Shown here piece by piece: positions 56,103 to 64,000 of a stretch of 64,000 nt of DNA; the stretch's first letter is position 1; every line of letters starts with the position of its first letter. Origin of the DNA: Gordonia sp. X0973 (GTDB lineage: Bacteria > Actinomycetota > Actinomycetes > Mycobacteriales > Mycobacteriaceae). A program made the translations under genes and the position numbers. The stretch lies in contig NZ_CP054691.1 in the NCBI RefSeq assembly GCF_013348785.1, positions 682,001 through 746,000 of the forward strand, written 5' to 3'. The notes below the pieces were generated by a model. It was not told the DNA's origin and made no database searches. It worked only from the letters and a program-made list of their open reading frames with translations.

Positions 56103-57239
56103 CTATACGGCGGGATCGGGGACGACGGTATTCCAGCCGGGCACGTCCTCGGGGCGGCGCGGCGGCGGGCCGGTGTAGATCGCGGCCGGGCGCACGAGGC
56201 GGCCGAGTTTCTTCTGCTCCAGGATGTGGGCACACCAGCCGGCCGAACGGCCACAGGTGAACATGGCCGGCATCATCGGCGCCGGGACCTCGGCGAAGTC
56301 GAGGATGACCGCGGCCCAGAACTCGACGTTGGTCTCGATCGCCCGGTCGGGGCGGCGCTCGCGCAGCTCGGTGAGCGCGGCCTGCTCCAGCGCGGCCGCG
56401 ACCTCGAAGCGCGGGACGTTCAGCCGTCGCGCGGTCTCGCGCAGCACCCGGGCGCGGGGGTCCTCGGCGCGGTACACGCGGTGGCCGAAGCCCATCAGCT
56501 TCTCTTTACGGTCCAGGATGCCCTTGACCAGGGCCCGGGGATCGCCGGACTTCTCGACCTCGGCGATCATCGGCAGCACGCGCGCCGGGGCGCCGCCGTG
56601 CAGCGGGCCCGACATCGCGCCGATGGCGCCGGACAGCGCCGCGGCCACGTCGGCACCGGTCGACGCGATGACGCGGGCGGTGAACGTCGACGCGTTCATG
56701 CCGTGTTCGGCCGCGCTCACCCAGTAGGCGTCGATGGCCTCGGTGTGCTTCGGGTCGGGCTCGCCGCGCCAGCGGGTCATGAAGCGCTCGGTGACGGTGG
56801 CGCACTCGTCGATGCGGCTCTGCGGGACAGCGGGCTGATCACCGCGTGCGGACTGTGCCACGTACGAGAGCGTCATGACCGACGCCTTGGCCAGATCCGC
56901 GCGCGCCTGCTCGTCGTCGATGTCGAGGAGTGGCTCGAAACCCCACAGCGGTGCGAGCGTCGGGAGCGCGGCTTGGACGTCGACGCGCACGTCGCCGGAC
57001 CTGGTCACCAGATCGAGCGGGGGAGCGGGGGCCAGCGACTTGCCGAACTCGCCGTCGACGAGGAGCGACCACACGTCGCCGAAGGTGACGCGGTTCTCCA
57101 CCAGGTCTTCGATGTCGACGCCGCGGTAGCGGAGGTTGCCGCCGTCCTTGTCCGGCTCGGCGATCTCGGTGGTGAAGGCGACGACGCCCTCGAGGCCGGG
57201 GGTGAAACCTTCTGGCACGGCCGGACCGGTTGCGGTCAT
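56103..57239 (-). CDS. citA: Citrate synthase 2
   Basis: 378 residues. The citrate synthase signature is GFGHRVYRAEDPRARVL (near 255), with catalytic His in AAEHGMNAS (near 185) and Asp in VILDFAEVP (near 320). The shorter length fits the Rv0889c-type citrate synthase rather than GltA. It condenses oxaloacetate with acetyl-CoA, or a propionyl-CoA variant in the methylcitrate cycle; the sequence does not settle this. Divergent from pdxH with 107 bases between. Confidence 0.88.
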   Translation of the reverse strand: MTATGPAVPEGFTPGLEGVVAFTTEIAEPDKDGGNLRYRGVDIEDLVENRVTFGDVWSLLVDGEFGKSLAPAPPLDLVTRSGDVRVDVQAALPTLAPLWGFEPLLDIDDEQARADLAKASVMTLSYVAQSARGDQPAVPQSRIDECATVTERFMTRWRGEPDPKHTEAIDAYWVSAAEHGMNASTFTARVIASTGADVAAALSGAIGAMSGPLHGGAPARVLPMIAEVEKSGDPRALVKGILDRKEKLMGFGHRVYRAEDPRARVLRETARRLNVPRFEVAAALEQAALTELRERRPDRAIETNVEFWAAVILDFAEVPAPMMPAMFTCGRSAGWCAHILEQKKLGRLVRPAAIYTGPPPRRPEDVPGWNTVVPDPAV

Positions 57240-57346
57240 GGAGAACTCCCTGGTGGTTCGCTGCGGAACGTGTGCGGGCTGTGACGACGCTGGGCGCCGT
57301 GGACCTGATTCAGATCCTAAGCTTCCTGAGAGTAGCTTGGGCTGCT

Positions 57347-58078
57347 ATGGAACCGCGCACCGAGCACCCGATCGATGTGGCCGGGATGCGCGTCGGATAC
57401 GGCAGTCTCGCCGGGGTCGGCACCGGCGATGCGGCGACATCCGGTGCGGATGGCGTTGCCGAACATCTCGATTCGACGTGGCTCACCGGCGACCCGCCGT
57501 GGCTGGGCCTGTTCGAGCGGTGGCTGGGCGAGGCGATCGCCGCGCGGATCCCCGAACCGAACGCGATGGTCGTCGGGACGGTGGGCGCCGACGGGCGACC
57601 CGCGACGCGGACCGTGCTGTGCAAAGGCTTCAGCGCCGCCGGGATCACCTTCTTCACCGGCTACTCCTCCGCGAAGGGAGAGGCCCTCGCCGCACATCCC
57701 TTCGCGGCGCTGACCTTCCCGTGGATCGCGTTGGAGCGGCAGGTGCATCTGCGCGGTGCAGTGACCAAGGCCGACGCCCAGACCACGCGCGCTTACTGGG
57801 AGTCGCGTCCGCGCGGATCGCAGATCTCGGCCTACGCGTCGGCGCAGTCGCGGCCCATTGCCGGGCGGGCGGAGTTGGAGGAGTTGGCGGCACGGACCGC
57901 GCAGCGCTTCGGCGGCCTGGACGGCGACGAACCGATCCCGGTGCCCCCGGAGTGGGGCGGCTACCTCGTCGACGTCGACTACGCCGAGTTCTGGCAGGGG
58001 CGCGCCGACCGCCTGCACAACCGGGTGCGGGCGGTGCGCACCGACGACGGTTGGGACGTCGACCGGCTGCAGCCGTAG
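57347..58078 (+). CDS. pdxH: Pyridoxine/pyridoxamine 5'-phosphate oxidase
   Basis: 243 residues from ATG 57347. FMN-binding motifs RTVLCKGFSAAGITFFTGY and RQVHLRGAV, and the C-terminal WQGRADRLHNRVRAVRTD where RLH-R binds PLP phosphate, define PdxH. It makes pyridoxal phosphate, the cofactor of the aminotransferases in this window (DapC-like, SerC). The first 25 residues are an extension before the core. Confidence 0.93.
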   Translation: MEPRTEHPIDVAGMRVGYGSLAGVGTGDAATSGADGVAEHLDSTWLTGDPPWLGLFERWLGEAIAARIPEPNAMVVGTVGADGRPATRTVLCKGFSAAGITFFTGYSSAKGEALAAHPFAALTFPWIALERQVHLRGAVTKADAQTTRAYWESRPRGSQISAYASAQSRPIAGRAELEELAARTAQRFGGLDGDEPIPVPPEWGGYLVDVDYAEFWQGRADRLHNRVRAVRTDDGWDVDRLQP

Positions 58079-58086
58079 GCCCGCGA

Positions 58087-59382
<1,296 letters not shown>

Positions 59383-59404
59383 GCGCGTTGCGGCTCGTGC
59401 CACT

Positions 59405-59743
59405 ATGGCCGATGTGGATGTCATCGACCACGAGCCGCACTGGTGGTTCCTGCTGCGTGACGGCGATGACCTGCTGCTCGACGTCAATTGCAGCCACGGT
59501 CCGGTGGGGTACGCCTGGCTGATGGTGCTGAACGAGTCGGAACGCCGCGAATTCGAGGCGGACGGCCGTGCGGCATTGGGCCGGTTGGCCGATGCGATTC
59601 AGAACTCGGCTCCGGTGCTTGAGGATTCGACCTCGGTCTACCGGGGCCGGGACGTCTCCCACACCAGAAATCCAGCGGTGACCGATGCCGTTGCCCGTTG
59701 GCGTGCTCGCCATGCGGGGTCTGCGGAGAACCCAGCCGGATGA
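59405..59743 (+). CDS. Small hypothetical protein
   Basis: 112 residues (MADVDVIDHEPHWWFLLRDG). No signal or membrane segment; acidic with Trp-rich start. It resembles small actinobacterial proteins of unknown function. It follows the MFS gene by 22 bases. Confidence 0.6.
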   Translation: MADVDVIDHEPHWWFLLRDGDDLLLDVNCSHGPVGYAWLMVLNESERREFEADGRAALGRLADAIQNSAPVLEDSTSVYRGRDVSHTRNPAVTDAVARWRARHAGSAENPAG

Positions 59744-59757
59744 CTCACCGCCTCCCG

Positions 59758-61479
59758 TCAGATCTCGGTGTAGCCGAGTCTGTTGCGGAGTCGGTGTTCG
59801 GTGGGTGATCGGGGTGGGTCTGGGTCGTTGTGGTCGCCGTGTGTGTTCGCGCTGTTGGTGTCGCCTCGGGATGCGGTGTGGAGGTAGCGGGTGGTGCCTT
59901 TGCCGCCGATGGCGCGGATGTTGTTGATTGCGACGCGGGCGAGGTCGTCGGGGTGGTGGCCGAGGTTGACGCGTGGTTGACCGGCGGTGCCGTTGTGGCA
60001 TCGCAGTCGCCAGGCGACTCGTCCGGCGAATGGTCCGGTGCGTTGGTAGACCGTTTCCCATTGCCGTGGGCCCGGTCCCACGCGGCGGTTGTTGGGTCCG
60101 CTGGTGGCGGTGAGTTTGTCGATGTCGGTGAGTCCGCCCAATGCCCAGTCGGGTAGGTGGTGGGCTTCGGTGGTGATGAACGGTGTTTCCGAGTCGGGGT
60201 TGCTGTCGCCGCGGTCGCGGGCGAACAGGGCGCACCGTTGCGCCAGCGTCGCGCCGCGGCGGGCCCGCCCGTAGTACAGGACTTCGCGGGTGTGGTCGGC
60301 GAATACCACCAGCGACGGATCCAACTGGGCGGCGACGTCGATCAACTCGCCGATCGGGATCAACGTGCCCGTGGTGGTCAACCCGAACCCGCAACCGGCC
60401 TTCAAATCCGCGATCGACGCGGTGACGATGAATTGGCCGCGCACCGTGCGCCCCCGGCCCGCTGCCGCCCGATCCGCCGCCGGGTTCTGCGCGGTGTCGT
60501 CGCCGGTACGGGTGGTCTTCGCGGTGGGGTCGTCGGCCAGGACGTAGTCGAGGAGGGCTTCGAAGGCGTCGAGGTTGCGTTGCTCGGGGTTGCGGTCGTC
60601 CCGGGCCCGCGCCTGGGCCACGGTGTCCTTGACCGCGTCGTCGGACAGGTCCCGATCCGCCAACGCCCCTTCGACGCGGCAATCGGGGCCGTCGGCGGGA
60701 TTGTTCATCCCCGGCGCGGCCCAATTGGTCAGAAACAATTCGAGCTTGGCCCGCACGATCGGCGGCAGATCCCCGGTCAGCTTCGACATCAGATCGGGGC
60801 CTTGTGGGCCCAGCGACAACCGGCGCCGCCGGGTGCGGTCGCGCTCGTCGGACAGGGTGCCATCCGGGTCGAGATAGGCCAGCAACGCGCTGCCCGCCGC
60901 ACGCAACTGGAACGGCGTCAACTCGGTGGCCATCTCCGCCAAATCGGCTTCGGCCCGGGCACGGACTTCCGGCGGCAGCCGCCACGGAATCTTGCCCATG
61001 ATGATGCCGATCTCGTCGACGTGTGCCCCGCCGATCAGGCCCGCGGCCACCGCCGCGGCGGTCGCCGGGAACTCCGGTTCCATCGTCTGCCCCGTCGGTG
61101 AGGTCAACCGCGCGATCTTGGCTGCGCGACGATAACGGCGGCGCGCCTCGAACCGGCCCAGCCGCAACCCCGTCGACAACCACCGCAAAGGATGGGTGAA
61201 CCCCTCGCGGGTAAACGCACACCGATCGTTGATCTCGGTGAACAACTGCGCGTCGACACCCTCGATACGCCACCGCGACCGCTGCAACAACCGCGCCGTC
61301 GACACCAACTCGTCCTCAGTCAACCCAGCCCACACCGCCGACCCCAGCTTCACCGCCACCGCATCAGCCAACGCCACCAACTCCACCGGCGAATCCGGCA
61401 ACCCCGACCCGTTCGCCTGGTCGACAGCCGACTCTCCGTCGACCAATCCGACACGACCCGTCGTAGTCACCCGATTCAC
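59758..61479 (-). CDS. DUF222 (13E12-type) protein with cysteine-less HNH region
   Basis: 573 residues. DUF222 spans about 30-400. The HNH part (about 415-470) keeps the core TEAHHLPDWALGGLTD but every cysteine of the zinc site is replaced: RDRGDS where RDRGC is expected, PDS for PGC and TATSGPNN for LACGPDN. It therefore may be inactive or use another fold stabiliser. The last 90 residues are Asn/Arg/Thr-rich. Two LexA-like palindromes precede the start, as reported for several M. tuberculosis 13E12 genes. Confidence 0.85.
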   Translation of the reverse strand: MNRVTTTGRVGLVDGESAVDQANGSGLPDSPVELVALADAVAVKLGSAVWAGLTEDELVSTARLLQRSRWRIEGVDAQLFTEINDRCAFTREGFTHPLRWLSTGLRLGRFEARRRYRRAAKIARLTSPTGQTMEPEFPATAAAVAAGLIGGAHVDEIGIIMGKIPWRLPPEVRARAEADLAEMATELTPFQLRAAGSALLAYLDPDGTLSDERDRTRRRRLSLGPQGPDLMSKLTGDLPPIVRAKLELFLTNWAAPGMNNPADGPDCRVEGALADRDLSDDAVKDTVAQARARDDRNPEQRNLDAFEALLDYVLADDPTAKTTRTGDDTAQNPAADRAAAGRGRTVRGQFIVTASIADLKAGCGFGLTTTGTLIPIGELIDVAAQLDPSLVVFADHTREVLYYGRARRGATLAQRCALFARDRGDSNPDSETPFITTEAHHLPDWALGGLTDIDKLTATSGPNNRRVGPGPRQWETVYQRTGPFAGRVAWRLRCHNGTAGQPRVNLGHHPDDLARVAINNIRAIGGKGTTRYLHTASRGDTNSANTHGDHNDPDPPRSPTEHRLRNRLGYTEI

Positions 61480-61492
61480 CCCCTCACCAGTA

Positions 61493-61523
61493 TGAACACC
61501 CGTTCACTCGAACTAATGTTCAC
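61493..61523. promoter_or_regulatory. Two LexA/SOS-like boxes upstream of the second DUF222 gene
   Basis: TGAACACCCGTTCA (61493-61506) and TCGAACTAATGTTCAC (61508-61523) both contain GAAC-N4-GTTC. The actinobacterial LexA box is TCGAACnnnnGTTCGA; the second box matches it except for the last two bases. They lie 14 and 29 bases before the start codon, the right place for repression by LexA. Confidence 0.55.
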
Positions 61524-61568
61524 ACTACCCGCGACGTCTGACAACCGCGCTGGCTAGGTTTGGCTGGC

Positions 61569-61619
61569 GGGGTCTCGATACACCTTCTCGGCTAGCGCCT
61601 CGAAGGCACTCGACCACCG
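61569..61619 (-). repeat. Dispersed repeat, copy near the second DUF222 gene
   Basis: Reverse-orientation copy: GGGTCTCGATACACCTTCTC, GGCTAGCGCCTCGAAGG and CACTCGACCACC. It lies 90 bases upstream of the DUF222 start codon. It is nearly identical to the copy at 22046. Confidence 0.82.
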
Positions 61620-61640
61620 TGGGGACGACCACCGTAGGTG

Positions 61641-61675
61641 CACGTTCTCGGCTGGCCTCGAAGGCGCTCGACCCC
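61641..61675 (-). repeat. Partial dispersed repeat
   Basis: A truncated copy: GTTCTCGGCTGGCCTCGAAGG and CGCTCGACCCC, without the GGGTCTCGATAC end. It is followed by two short direct repeats of CGACCCCTCGTGACCGA (near 61669 and 61692). No gene in this stretch. Confidence 0.6.
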
Positions 61676-61750
61676 TCGTGACCGACCACCGTGCCCGACC
61701 CCTCGTGACCGAGCACCGCGCCGGCTTGGACTCCAGGTCGGCGGGTTGCG

Positions 61751-62785
61751 CTAGTCGTCGACCTCGTTGGTCTGCCAGGGCAGGTTGGCGCGGCGTTGAG
61801 CATGGACCGGGCAGTAGTGGATCGGGTTGTCGCGCTCGGCGCCTGACGGCAGATTGCGCTTGGGGGTCTGCAGGATCGGCGCGTCGGCGGGCACGCGGCC
61901 GGCATGCCGGTCGTCGGCGTCGCGGGCGCGCGGATGCCTGCGATAGCGGGTCGGCACCAGCTTCATGCCAGTGGCGACGGCCGCCCCGAACAGGCGGAAG
62001 AGCTTCTCGTCGCGGTTGCTCCAGCTCAGCCCCATCATCTCGCGGACCGGTTCGTCGTAGAGGCCGGTCGTGATCCACAGGAAAGTGCGATTGGTCTGCA
62101 CGGCCATCGGCTTCCACAGCCATCGGGGCGTCCACGACGGCATGAACGGGGGCGGGGGCAGCTGGGTGATGTCCAGGACGGTGCGCACCGCGGCGTGGTC
62201 GCGCAGCACGTGGCGGCACATGTGGTCCCAGTACTCGAGGAATTCCTCGTAGGTGTCGGGCACCGGCCGCATCGAGACTCCGTAATGCGAGTACCAGGTG
62301 CGCGATTCCTCGAACAGTCGGCGTTTGTCGGCTTCGGTGATCTTCGGTCCGAAGGCCTCCGCGCAGCGGACGTTGCCGTACCAGAAGGTGGCGTGCGCCC
62401 AGTAGAAGACGTCCGGGTCCAGCGCGTGGTAGCGGCCGCCGTCGTCCATCTGGCCCTTGATGGTCAGGTGGTAGTCGCGGACCTCGCGTCCGGTCGCGGC
62501 GGGATCGGGGTCGAAGACCACCCCGCCGATCGGGTAGATGGACCGCAACAGGCGTTCCCAGCGTTCGCCGAAGAAGTCCGAATGCTCCCACACGCCGGCC
62601 GCCAGTTTCGGGTGCATGTTCTGCATGGAGCCGGACCACAGCCCCATGAGCAGCCCGCGCCAATCGCCGAAGAACCGGTAGGTCGCCGAGCCGGGGCCGA
62701 GGTCGGGCAGGTTCGCGTCGTCGGGCTCGACGCGGCGGTGCTCGTCGGCGGGGTCGATCTGGGTGGGCTCGAGAACCTCGGTCAT
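61751..62785 (-). CDS. MpaB/DUF2236 oxygenase-like protein
   Basis: 344 residues with no signal peptide. The heme-protein pattern of this family is visible: GREVRDYHLTIKGQM and DPDVFYWAHATFWYGNV, then ESRTWYSHYGVSMRP. Members include rubber oxygenase Lcp (DUF2236) and mycophenolic acid MpaB oxygenases. The substrate here is unknown. A perfect 8-bp inverted repeat covers the start codon. Confidence 0.87.
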   Translation of the reverse strand: MTEVLEPTQIDPADEHRRVEPDDANLPDLGPGSATYRFFGDWRGLLMGLWSGSMQNMHPKLAAGVWEHSDFFGERWERLLRSIYPIGGVVFDPDPAATGREVRDYHLTIKGQMDDGGRYHALDPDVFYWAHATFWYGNVRCAEAFGPKITEADKRRLFEESRTWYSHYGVSMRPVPDTYEEFLEYWDHMCRHVLRDHAAVRTVLDITQLPPPPFMPSWTPRWLWKPMAVQTNRTFLWITTGLYDEPVREMMGLSWSNRDEKLFRLFGAAVATGMKLVPTRYRRHPRARDADDRHAGRVPADAPILQTPKRNLPSGAERDNPIHYCPVHAQRRANLPWQTNEVDD

Positions 62786-62811
62786 GAGACGAAAGTCTAA
62801 ATCCGTCTCAT
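62784..62811. promoter_or_regulatory. Inverted repeat over the DUF2236 start
   Basis: ATGAGACG (62784-62791) and CGTCTCAT (62804-62811) form a perfect 8-bp inverted repeat with 12 bases between; AGAC-GAAA-GTCT makes a smaller one inside. It overlaps the gene's start codon, a position for a TetR-type operator. Confidence 0.55.
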
Positions 62812-62852
62812 CGGGTAGTCAATGGGCCGTCGTCAATGGCCCGGACGACGGG

Positions 62853-63773
62853 TCAGTCCGGCAGTTGGCGGATGTGGACCACCATCCCCGGCGTCAACTG
62901 TCCCGCGACGTCCATCGAGGCGGCGGTCAACACTGCCGCCACCGGGTAGCCGCCGGTGACCGGGTGGTCGGGGCCGAACAGGACGGGTTGGCCGCTCGGC
63001 GGGATCTGCACCGAGCCGTGCGCGATCCCCTCCGACGCGAGTTCGGGCAGGTCGGGAAGGTGTTCGACGGCGGGACCGTCACGTCGGTCGAGTCGGACCC
63101 CGACCCGGTTGCTCGCCGGGTTGACCGTCCAGGTGCCGGTGAACAGAGCCGCCGGATCGGTCAGTCGGTCGGCGCGTGGGCCCAGGGAGGCGGTCAGGAG
63201 GACCGGCGACCCCGAAACGGTCGGTTCGACCGGCGCCCACTGCGTGGCCGGCCACGGATCGGTCGGATCGCCGATGTGCAATTCGTCCCCGACGGCGAGT
63301 GCGGCCGGACCCAGCCCGGAGAGGGTGTCGGTGGCGAGCGACCCGAGGACGGCGCCGACGGGGGGTCCGCCGACGGCCGGTTGGCCGCCGACGATTCCGC
63401 CGCGGACCGCGACGTAGATGCGGCATCCGTGCACGGGGGCGCCCAGGCGCAGTACCTGCCCGTCGCGCAGCAGGAGGGTGGCGTTGTGGCCGACGGACCG
63501 ATCGTCGACGAGTAGATCCGCGGGGGCGCCGGTCGCCGCGAGCACGGTGTCGCCGATCGCCCGGAGCGCCAGACCGCCGTAGGCGGCTTCGATACCGGCG
63601 CAATCGTCGTGATTGCCGACGAGCCGATTCGCCAGGCGCAGCGCCTCCCGGTCGGCCGCGCCCGACCGCGCCACGCCCAGGTGTGCGTTCCCGCCGCGTC
63701 CCAAGTCTTCGATGAGCGCCATCGGTCCGGTGGCCACCACGGCCAACCCCCGTCGCGCGCCGGGCCCGCTCAC
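62853..63773 (-). CDS. pxpC: 5-oxoprolinase subunit PxpC (biotin-dependent carboxyltransferase family)
   Basis: 306 residues from GTG 63773 (MSGPGARRGLAVV). The family marks are ALIEDLGRGGNAHLGVARSGAADREALRLAN near the N-terminus and the C-terminal SGQPVLFGPDHPVTGGYPV. PxpC works with PxpB and PxpA to open 5-oxoproline with ATP. It overlaps pxpB by four bases (GTGA). Confidence 0.92.
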   Translation of the reverse strand: MSGPGARRGLAVVATGPMALIEDLGRGGNAHLGVARSGAADREALRLANRLVGNHDDCAGIEAAYGGLALRAIGDTVLAATGAPADLLVDDRSVGHNATLLLRDGQVLRLGAPVHGCRIYVAVRGGIVGGQPAVGGPPVGAVLGSLATDTLSGLGPAALAVGDELHIGDPTDPWPATQWAPVEPTVSGSPVLLTASLGPRADRLTDPAALFTGTWTVNPASNRVGVRLDRRDGPAVEHLPDLPELASEGIAHGSVQIPPSGQPVLFGPDHPVTGGYPVAAVLTAASMDVAGQLTPGMVVHIRQLPD

Positions 63774-64000
63774 CGACCGGGCTCCGCGTCGAGATCGGCG
63801 AAGCGCACGATCGTGCCCGCGCGCAGCGGCGTGGGGGGATCGGCCGTGCTGTCCCAGAGCCGGATGTCGGTGTGGCCCAACAGGTTCCAGCCGCCCGGGC
63901 TGACCCCGGGATAGACCGCGGAGTAGCCGGCCGCCACCGCGACCGAACCGGCCGGCACCCGTGGGCGCGACTGGGCGCGCCGGGGCATCTCGCACGGCGG
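63770..64000 (-). CDS. pxpB: 5-oxoprolinase subunit PxpB, C-terminal part (cut by window edge)
   Basis: The last 76 codons of PxpB/allophanate hydrolase subunit 1. RPRVPAGSVAVAAGYSAVYP and SPGGWNLLGHTD are the conserved C-terminal motifs of the family, followed by TPLRAGTIVRF. The N-terminal part lies beyond the right edge. It is the partner of PxpC. Confidence 0.9.
   Translation of the reverse strand, partial: PPCEMPRRAQSRPRVPAGSVAVAAGYSAVYPGVSPGGWNLLGHTDIRLWDSTADPPTPLRAGTIVRFADLDAEPGR

Overview
The window is GC-rich, densely packed actinobacterial DNA from the mycolic-acid-containing order Mycobacteriales. It has mycothiol-dependent formaldehyde detoxification, an Rpf resuscitation factor, SepH, Eis-type acetyltransferase, DUF3556, DUF222/HNH (13E12-type) proteins and many GTG starts. 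From about 25 to 57 kb the gene order follows, from memory, the Mycobacterium tuberculosis Rv0861c-Rv0889c neighbourhood: XPB helicase, its partner, rpf, cspB, DUF2771, MFS, DUF3027, DUF2530, SpoU methylase, sepH, serC, citA. The dispersed repeat beginning GGTGGTCGAGT suggests Gordonia or a close relative. That genus call is inference.

Layout. 1-4.8 kb: the N-terminal part of glutamine-dependent NAD synthetase, a copper locus (membrane protein, YcnI, CopC, CopD) and an alpha/beta hydrolase with a KstR-like palindrome at its start. 4.8-7.1 kb: a decayed integrase, a two-gene lower-GC cargo (single-pass membrane protein and DUF4145 protein) and tRNA-Lys. 7.2-10.3 kb: small unknown genes, a DapC-like aminotransferase and a tRNA-Glu/Asp/Phe cluster with a terminator. 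10.3-16.7 kb: a YeiH exporter with a tiny membrane partner, an SDR, DUF3556 under a second KstR-like palindrome, and the mscR-metallohydrolase formaldehyde operon with a Nudix gene. 16.7-20 kb: YceI, a membrane adenylate cyclase, TfoX_N and SnoaL-like genes.

20-22.3 kb: the first DUF222-HNH gene, embedded in and interrupted by dispersed repeats. 22.3-24.8 kb: a patatin with a leader ORF, an SDR and a secreted protein. 24.9-29.6 kb: DUF2200 plus the XPB helicase and its partner. 29.6-31.4 kb: rpf with a c-di-AMP (ydaO-type) riboswitch and a perfect CRP palindrome far upstream. 31.5-43.3 kb: cold-shock protein, DUF2771/MFS, DUF3027 coupled to a 900-residue GHKL ATPase, PAP2, a secreted hydrolase, purine permease, Eis and SpoU. 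43.3-46.7 kb: a LiaF/PspC-type envelope stress locus divergent from a PspC-fused histidine kinase and its response regulator. 46.8-51 kb: secretory lipase, a GY-rich tail-anchored protein, SepH and SerC. 51-54.3 kb: a TetR-ABC exporter operon with stacked operators. 54.3-59.7 kb: NhaA, citrate synthase, PdxH, MFS. 59.7-62.8 kb: a second DUF222 protein with a cysteine-less HNH region under LexA-like boxes, more repeats, and an MpaB-type DUF2236 oxygenase. The right edge holds PxpC and the end of PxpB.

Three threads link the genes. First, cAMP and c-di-AMP converge on rpf, with a cAMP-forming cyclase in the same window. Second, every full copy of the dispersed repeat that I found lies in or next to a DUF222-HNH gene, which suggests a functional association. 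Third, two perfect KstR-type palindromes mark a hydrolase and DUF3556 as possible members of a sterol/lipid regulon. All coordinates and motifs were read by eye; no searches were run.
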